From Chrysaora quinquecirrha (Eukaryota; Cnidaria; Scyphozoa; Semaeostomeae; Pelagiidae): a DNA stretch of 64,000 nucleotides. The translations under genes and the position numbers were made by a program. Below, in pieces: positions 58,842 through 64,000 of this stretch. Where the stretch lies: contig JACTAT010000016.1 in the NCBI GenBank assembly GCA_014526335.1, forward strand, positions 6,974,027-7,038,026. Reading direction: 5' to 3'. Within the stretch, counting starts at the first letter, position 1; each line of letters opens with the position of its first letter. Under the pieces are notes generated by a model. That model was given only the letters and a program-made list of their open reading frames with translations. It made no database searches and was not told where the DNA came from.

Positions 58842-59168
58842 TTAGATATGTGCATCAAGCTGTTCTAAAAATAACTTTTTATGTCCCGAAACAATACGGA
58901 TTTCATCTGGGATCTCCAATAGTTCCTCTCTGAAATAAGGGAACCTTTTAAAAACACATTCTCTCTTGACGCAGTAGTACTTTGTTGTTTTTGCACCGTA
59001 GGGAGATGGCAAGAACTCCGGGTCATCATTACTTTTTCTGTTCTTGTTCCGGTATTCCCACCTTTCACGATGGCTTAGTGCAATGTCGAAGGGCACGATT
59101 GACAAATATCCACGAGGAAACTCTTTTCCGCAGTAGGCACATGATTTGTTATTTGGTATGTCATTCAC
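58842..59168 (-). CDS. Second MULE: C-terminal zinc-ribbon-like exon
   Basis: Acceptor TTATATTTTTAG then V-N-D-I-P-N-N-K-S-C-A-Y-C-G-K-E-F. A second Cys pair is in Y-Y-C-V-K-R-E-C-V-F. It ends I-R-I-V-S-G-H-K-K and a Leu-rich tail before TAG/TGA at 58842. It corresponds to V-C-Y-G-C-G and the following region of the first MULE. Phase 0 joining to exon 59278-59530 gives P-F-I-V-V-K-V-N-D-I-P without a break. Confidence 0.6.
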   Translation of the reverse strand: MNDIPNNKSCAYCGKEFPRGYLSIVPFDIALSHRERWEYRNKNRKSNDDPEFLPSPYGAKTTKYYCVKRECVFKRFPYFREELLEIPDEIRIVSGHKKLFLEQLDAHI

Positions 59169-59277
59169 CTAAAAATATAATGAAATACTTCATATTTTGC
59201 CACATAGGATATTTCAATGAAAGGCGCAGTGTCGGCACAGTCTTCAGTTTTTGTGTTATCAAAAAAGTTAAAATCAC

Positions 59278-59530
59278 CTTCACTACTATAAAAGGTTCGT
59301 TATCACGCCAGATTTTCGAGAATGGCACTTGATTTTCGTTTCGATTCTCCGACATCTGGGTTGTGTAGTGCCTTTCTTTTCGCTTTCTACCACCTTTTCT
59401 GCCTTCACCACCATCCTTTTCTGGATAAGTCAGTGCTGCCCTGCTGGAAATCTTTACACTGTTTATCAATCCTGCAAGCATTTGGTGTTTCTCAGCAATC
59501 GCTGCAGAGTGACTGCATATCTTCATGTAC
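59278..59530 (-). CDS. Second MULE: SWIM finger (C-terminal half) and basic region exon
   Basis: Acceptor ATTTCACTCAG to donor AAG|GTGATT. The reading is Y-M-K-I-C-S-H-S-A-A-I-A-E-K-H (the C-x-H half of a SWIM finger), then K-I-S-S-R-A-A-L-T-Y-P-E-K, a very basic stretch (GGEGRKGGRKRKERH), and P-F-I-V-V-K. The first MULE has the same order. The exon carrying the first SWIM cysteines was not located with confidence. Confidence 0.55.
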
Positions 59531-59852
59531 CTGAGTGAAATTTTGAAAAAAATCTCTTGTTAGTACCTAATTGATGCACCAAAACGCATTTGAATTGTTG
59601 ACAGCAAACACCAACAAATTGAAGAGCCCGAGCAGAAACAGCCTGCTAGATAGATCTTCAAAGGAAGCAAGTATGCTGATATGGCCATTATGAAAAAATT
59701 TGTTCAGGTGTGTCAGATCACATGCTTTCATAAAATTACTTCCAGCAATCAACGAATGCATTGAAAAACAGAAAACGATCAATGAAAATGGTACGGGGAA
59801 TCAATCAGTTCATCAAAGCTCGTACCTGAACCCTTTGCAATCACAAGAAATT
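59531..59852 (-). other. Second MULE intron
   Basis: No exon carrying the expected C-x-C half of the SWIM finger is obvious here. It may be decayed or short. Confidence 0.3.
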
Positions 59853-60159
59853 TTTGTATTGTTGCTGATTTTTACTGTATGGTGTTGTCTTGCTGCACCA
59901 CAAACCATGAACACTTTCAAGTCTCTCGTCGATTTCAAACGAAGGAAAGGGTGTGATAGCACCTGGAGTATTCAAGATATCCAGCGTCTTTTGTTCAATC
60001 ATATCTATGTGCGAAATATTTGGCAGCATGTCACATAGCTTACAGGATAATGTTGTGATTGGGGTGGTTGTTAGGCTTGGTTGAATGACATGCGTGACTG
60101 TTATTTTCTTCATTGCCCTGACATCATCAAGTGTTAATTTCTGAAACTGTTCAGCATAA
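59853..60159 (-). CDS. Second MULE: exon upstream of the SWIM finger
   Basis: Acceptor ATTTTTTTTCCAG then Y-A-E-Q-F-Q-K-L-T-L-D-D-V-R-A-M, ending in L-D-I-L-N-T-P-G-A-I-T-P-F-P-S-F. The ILNTPGAITPFPSF part parallels S-I-L-S-K-P-D-L-I-V-A-K-P-G of the first MULE. The acceptor phase (one base needed) fits the phase-2 donor of exon 63229. The donor end is uncertain. Confidence 0.45.
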
Positions 60160-61019
60160 CTGGAAAAAAAATAATTGTTCTGAATAACGTGTCACTGTAC
60201 AAACATAGACATATGGCAACCTTCCTTTTCATTAAGATATAAATCAAATATGAGGGACTGTATTACGACAAATAGATGTAAGATCCACGGTGATAAACCT
60301 TTAAACTATACATGAATTAATGTTCAACGATACTTTTCTTCTTAATCATTTCATAGTATTAAAAGAAATCATAGTCTTATATACTAAAGTAGTAAGGGGA
60401 TTATGACACCATTTTGTCACGCTAACTCCTCTCTTACCGTTGAAGCTACGGTGCTGGCGCTTACACCTCAAGTTACCGCCTGTGGGGTAGGCGTAGAGTT
60501 GCAAGTCATTTTTTTTCAAACGTGCTCCCGCTTCTAGGGTAATTGGGGCTCACCCTTCTTTGATCTAGAATTTCGTGCCATGAAGAACAATGAATCTGTT
60601 GTTTTCCCAGCGGGAATAATCCCCTTTCCTAATCCCTCCTCCAATACTGAAAGACAGGGCAATAGTTCTGTTTTTTACAATCAGCTTTAGCGAAAAAGTC
60701 CTTTAAGCTATTAGTATTATTCGTTTTGCTTGGTTGTGTATAATTTCTGTTTGTTTTTACGATATTCAAAGGAGAAAATTCTTGGTTTGTTTCTTTGAAC
60801 GAACACATTCGGGGACCCTTTCCTTAACTCTTCCCCAGGACTGAAAGGCAGGGCAATAGTTCTGTAAGCCTTAGCGAAAAATCCTTTAACTATTCGTATC
60901 ATTCGTGTAGCTTGGTTGTGTATAATTTATGTTTGTTTTTTTCTATTTTCGAAGGAATACATTCTTGGTTTTTTTTGAAGAATTTGGGGGTTTGGGCGAC
61001 AGCTCTGCTTATGAAAATA

Positions 61020-61395
61020 CACTCTTTTTTTATAAGAAACTAAGATTTTTGTCAGTACTCAAAGTTTCTTAGCTTTTCGACAATTTTGGTACTGAAAGTT
61101 TCTTAGCAGTTTCTTAGCGATCAAAATTTTTTTAGTGCCAGAACAGGTAATTGACACTAAAATTTTACAAATAGAAGAAGCAATACAATTCACGTATACA
61201 TCAGCTGTTCTTTTGTAAAAATAGACACCTATGGTGAAACAGAAGTTCGTTTTTTGATTCTATATTTCTAATTCTAAAGATTGTTGAGATCTGCGAGTTT
61301 CTTATCATTTTGTGTCGAGTACTGAAAGTTTCTTAACCAATATTGATCTCAGTACTGAGTTTCTTATAAACGGGTTTCTTATAAAAAAAAGAGTG
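61020..61395. mobile_element. Small foldback/MITE-like element
   Basis: Ends CACTCTTTTTTTATAAGAAA and its near-exact complement TTTCTTATAAAAAAAAGAGTG. The interior is rich in GTTTCTTAGC-type motifs. No clear target duplication. It splits the array of 190-bp repeats. Confidence 0.6.
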
Positions 61396-62914
61396 CAGAA
61401 AGGCAAAACATGCCCTCATGGCCAAAGGCTACAATTGTTCTGTTCATTAAGCCGAAAAGACAAACAGAACAGAATGCTCGAATTCAAATATTCACATTGC
61501 ATGTCGATCTCACATCACATTGCAATTACAAATATTACTTATGCCCGTTTGACATTTCCCTACATTTGGCTTGCTGCAGACTTCACGACTTGCTTCGCTG
61601 CACGAAACTTTGACATTTCCGTACATTTGGATCCCCTTTCCTAATCCCTTCTCTACAACTGAAAGGCAGGGCAATACATTGCAATTACAAATATTACTTA
61701 TGCCCCCTTTTTTTCGATATTCGAAGGAAACAATTCTTGGTTCGGTTTTTTGAACGAACACTTTCGGGGACCCTTTCTTTATCCCTTCTCCAGGACTGAA
61801 AGGCAGGGCAATAGTTCTGTTTATAACAATCAGCTAAAGCGAAAAAATTCTTCAACTATTCGTATAGCTTGGTTGTGTAGAGTTTCTGTTTGTTTTTTCG
61901 ATATTCGAAGAAAAAAATTCTTGGTTTGTTTCTTTGAACGAACACATCCTGCTACAGTGAGTGGGCGCATCCCATGATACCCCTGCCAGATCTGTATTTC
62001 TGACATTCCTACTGGTCACAGAGCAGCTAATACGAAGGTTTCCTCTGCATCAACAGCACTTTCAAAAGGCAACGGCAGAAAATTATTCTTTCAACATTAA
62101 CCATTCCATGCCACACCACACCCATCCTCCACTTTCTCCCACAGCATATAGCTCTAGCAGCACCCTATCGGAAATATTCAACAATGGTTCCTCTAGGATT
62201 GCTATTTACGCATTCAAGTACTATAAACAATGGCGTGTGCCTCTTCTACAGTATTTGTTTCTCATCCAACAAACCTTTCCCTACACCAACAACAAACTCT
62301 TATTCAATGGCAACCGTTTACTCTTATTCGCCTTAAAGCACCTCCTCTTTTAAATGAATATCATCTATTGTACCTAATATTGTGCCTAACATATGCTAAC
62401 AGATGTTTCTGCAAGAGACATGCACTACCTTCCACTATGACGAAGTGGTATTGATTTATTGCTTCACTGTATCTAGAAGCTTACCTGCGGCTATGATTGC
62501 AACTTATGCATTCAAGTTACTTTCCAAGATGCATCATTGCTACTCCCGACATTCTCTTCTCGAAACAAAATAAATCACACTTACCCTTCTCAACAAATAT
62601 TACTACCACATACTCCCAACAGAATATCAGTGCAACCCCTCTTTTCAAAGAATAATCTGCTGCTCGGTAACTTCTCCCATCTGCGCACAATTTCCGCCTT
62701 TCCAGTATACGAGGAAACCTTTGGGGGACTGGAAGCACTAATCTGAATTCAACCTTCTCATTCAACCCAACTCCCATTCCTTTATCTCCTTACTCTGTTT
62801 CCCTAAGAAATGTTTTCCACCAATCTCATGTACTTTCCTTAACAATGCATTTCTTCACACATGAGCACTACAAGTTGCACGTCCCATGTGACCCGCGGAG
62901 CGCAAAAGCCCGCG

Positions 62915-62939
62915 CCGAGGCGCGCGCAGCGCGCCTCGG
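62915..62939. repeat. GC-rich perfect hairpin
   Basis: CCGAGGCGCGC, a 3-nt loop and GCGCGCCTCGG, in otherwise AT-rich sequence (GC-rich patch 62890-62950). Confidence 0.8.
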
Positions 62940-63228
62940 GGCAAGGGCTAGTATTGAATAAAGTATTAGGGGCTGGCTGTCCATGAGATGTCCATGAGCT
63001 GCCCATGCGTCAACACAGACAACAGAACAACAACAACAAAAGACAAAAGAAAAGAAGCTCGAGGCGAGGGGTCGTTTACGCGAGGAACGGAATCATCATC
63101 ATAAACATTTAAACTCAACACTTAACAATCAAATAGCAAAACATGTGCAAAGAAAACTTTTATGAAGGAACAACTTGTAAGAAAATTGCTAATTTGTCAA
63201 TATTAAAAATAAGTATAACGCATATTAC

Positions 63229-64000
63229 CTTTGCCTCATCCTTTCAGTCCAGTTATACCAGTCTTCAACTTCAACCTTCAAGTACGTGGCTTCTTTGGTT
63301 AACTGGAACCGCTCACTTTGTCCATACAAGGCTCTTGTCAGCTCGGCATCTTGTTCCTTCACAACATTTTCCCACAGTAGATGTATGAACTGGAATTTAC
63401 TGATATCGTCCTTCTTCGAGTACCCTATTGCAACCTTTTTGCTGCAAGTATAGAGTTGACAGTTTCTGCTTGATTATTATACACTCTTAGTGGTGCACCT
63501 GAGGGGTCTGCAGGCATGCCACCTTTCGTTCTCGTATCTCTAATGAGCTTCCTTAAAACTTTCTTTTTTCGTTTCAACAAATAAGTGGAAAACTTCGGTT
63601 TGTACTCCTCAGGTTCTTGAAGTACAGATCTTTCGATGTCATCTAGAACGTTACAGGCGTCCTTCAATCTTTGTTCCAGCTCATCCTTATCACTTGCCTC
63701 GATTATGCCGTCATCGCCAAATATAAAGTCCAGAAATCTTGTCTGATATTTGTTGTCAGTAATACCTATGGATTTGAGCTTTTCCTTACAATTCTCTTTG
63801 AAATGAGATGTACATCGCAGGCTGACACTCTTTTTGAAATTTTTCTTACATGCATTTATAAGGGCATCCTCTCCATCAGTGATGATGCCTACCTCTTTAT
63901 TTTCTAATCCCGTTTTTATGTCCGAAGGACATATTAAGAGGGTGTCGTGGAACGCATGTACGCATAGGTAGGTAGGTAGGCATATAGACGCTTTTGCTGC
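63229..64000 (-). CDS. Second MULE: DDE transposase core (partial, one frameshift)
   Basis: Runs off the window. The reading has G-I-I-T-D-G-E-D-A-L (second acidic residue, about 63880), V-S-L-R-C-T-S-H-F-K-E-N, L-D-F-I-F-G-D-D-G and GGMPADPSGAPLRVYNNQAE. This is the same series as T-D-G-E-K-A-L, L-R-C-F-L-H-M-K-D-N and P-P-A-Q-Y-T-N-N-D in the first MULE. In a run of five T (about 63436-63440) the frame shifts by one, then continues (A-I-G-Y-S-K-K-D-D, V-E-D-W-Y-N-W-T-E-R-M) to the donor AG|GTAATA. The shift may be a homopolymer error. A short (ACCT)n run lies near the window edge. Confidence 0.65.

Larger units (their letters stand above)
60160..63228 (-). other. Large intron of second MULE gene with repeats
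   Basis: No exon recognised. It holds about four diverged copies of a roughly 190-bp repeat (60630-60990 and 61625-61950; shared CTGAAAGGCAGGGCAATA and TTCTTGGTTTGTTTCTTTGA), a MITE between them at 61020-61395, and a GC-rich palindrome at 62915-62939. Open frames at 61961-62353 and elsewhere show no family resemblance. Confidence 0.45.
57827..64000 (-). mobile_element. Second Mutator-like element, left part (right end outside window)
   Basis: Begins where copy C is cut, with GGCCAGGTCGAAAACGCGG. The preceding nine bases, GTTGAGCCT, are the predicted target duplication. A tandem array lies at the terminus (57897-58640), then minus-strand exons for a zinc-ribbon-like end, SWIM finger and transposase core in the same order as in the first element. 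The right terminus is beyond 64000, so the boundary call is a prediction. Frameshifts in homopolymers are seen here too. Confidence 0.6.

Overview
The window is a stretch of an animal nuclear genome, AT-rich, intron-containing and loaded with repeats. The best guess is an anthozoan cnidarian (stony coral or relative). That is inference, based on a HEPN (DZIP3-like) / coiled-coil / NACHT / leucine-rich-repeat gene of the kind greatly expanded in corals, together with Mutator-like elements (MULEs), PIF/Harbinger-like MITEs and CR1/L2-like LINEs. I found no bacterial-type operon, rRNA, tRNA gene or CRISPR array, and no promoter I could support.

Layout. 1-4.8 kb: the end of a MITE whose interior is a 176-bp tandem repeat, then copy A of a duplicated repeat block. 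6.4-21.7 kb: a multi-exon NLR-like gene on +. It has a HEPN exon, a family of duplicated phase-1 coiled-coil exons, one long NACHT+LRR exon and a small downstream exon. It carries a nonsense codon near its start, a 1-nt frameshift and a nonsense codon in the LRR, so this copy is probably a pseudogene, or the assembly has errors. 21.87-32.47 kb: a 10,603-bp Mutator-like element inserted in the next intron, with a perfect 9-bp target-site duplication (CATTATAGC) and terminal inverted repeats that are 10-bp minisatellites. On the minus strand it encodes phase-compatible exons for a protein kinase, an unidentified domain, a MULE-type DDE transposase, a SWIM zinc finger and a C-terminal zinc-ribbon-like segment. 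33.6-36.2 kb: a 5'-truncated CR1/L2-like LINE on minus.

38.3-42.1 kb: a complete copy of the MITE (TTA target duplication) and copy B of the duplicated block. Copy B is split by about 12 kb of minisatellite (42.2-54.2 kb, heptamer core TTGTAGG with higher-order repeats), which itself contains a LINE fragment; the block resumes at 54.35 kb. 55.4-56.35 kb: a LINE relic. 56.5-57.3 kb: a 75-bp tandem array. 57.3-57.83 kb: copy C of the duplicated block, cut sharply at 57,826 where a second MULE appears to begin. 57.83-64 kb: that second MULE (minus strand), with a hairpin-forming 82-bp tandem array at its terminus and exons for the zinc-ribbon segment, SWIM and transposase; it runs off the right edge.

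The most interesting object is the first MULE. It is a delimited transposon that appears to have captured a protein kinase domain and joined it in phase to its transposase gene. Both MULEs carry a tandem array at their terminus, so terminal arrays may be a property of this family. Several frame breaks lie in short homopolymers, so assembly error must be excluded before any of the genes is called dead.
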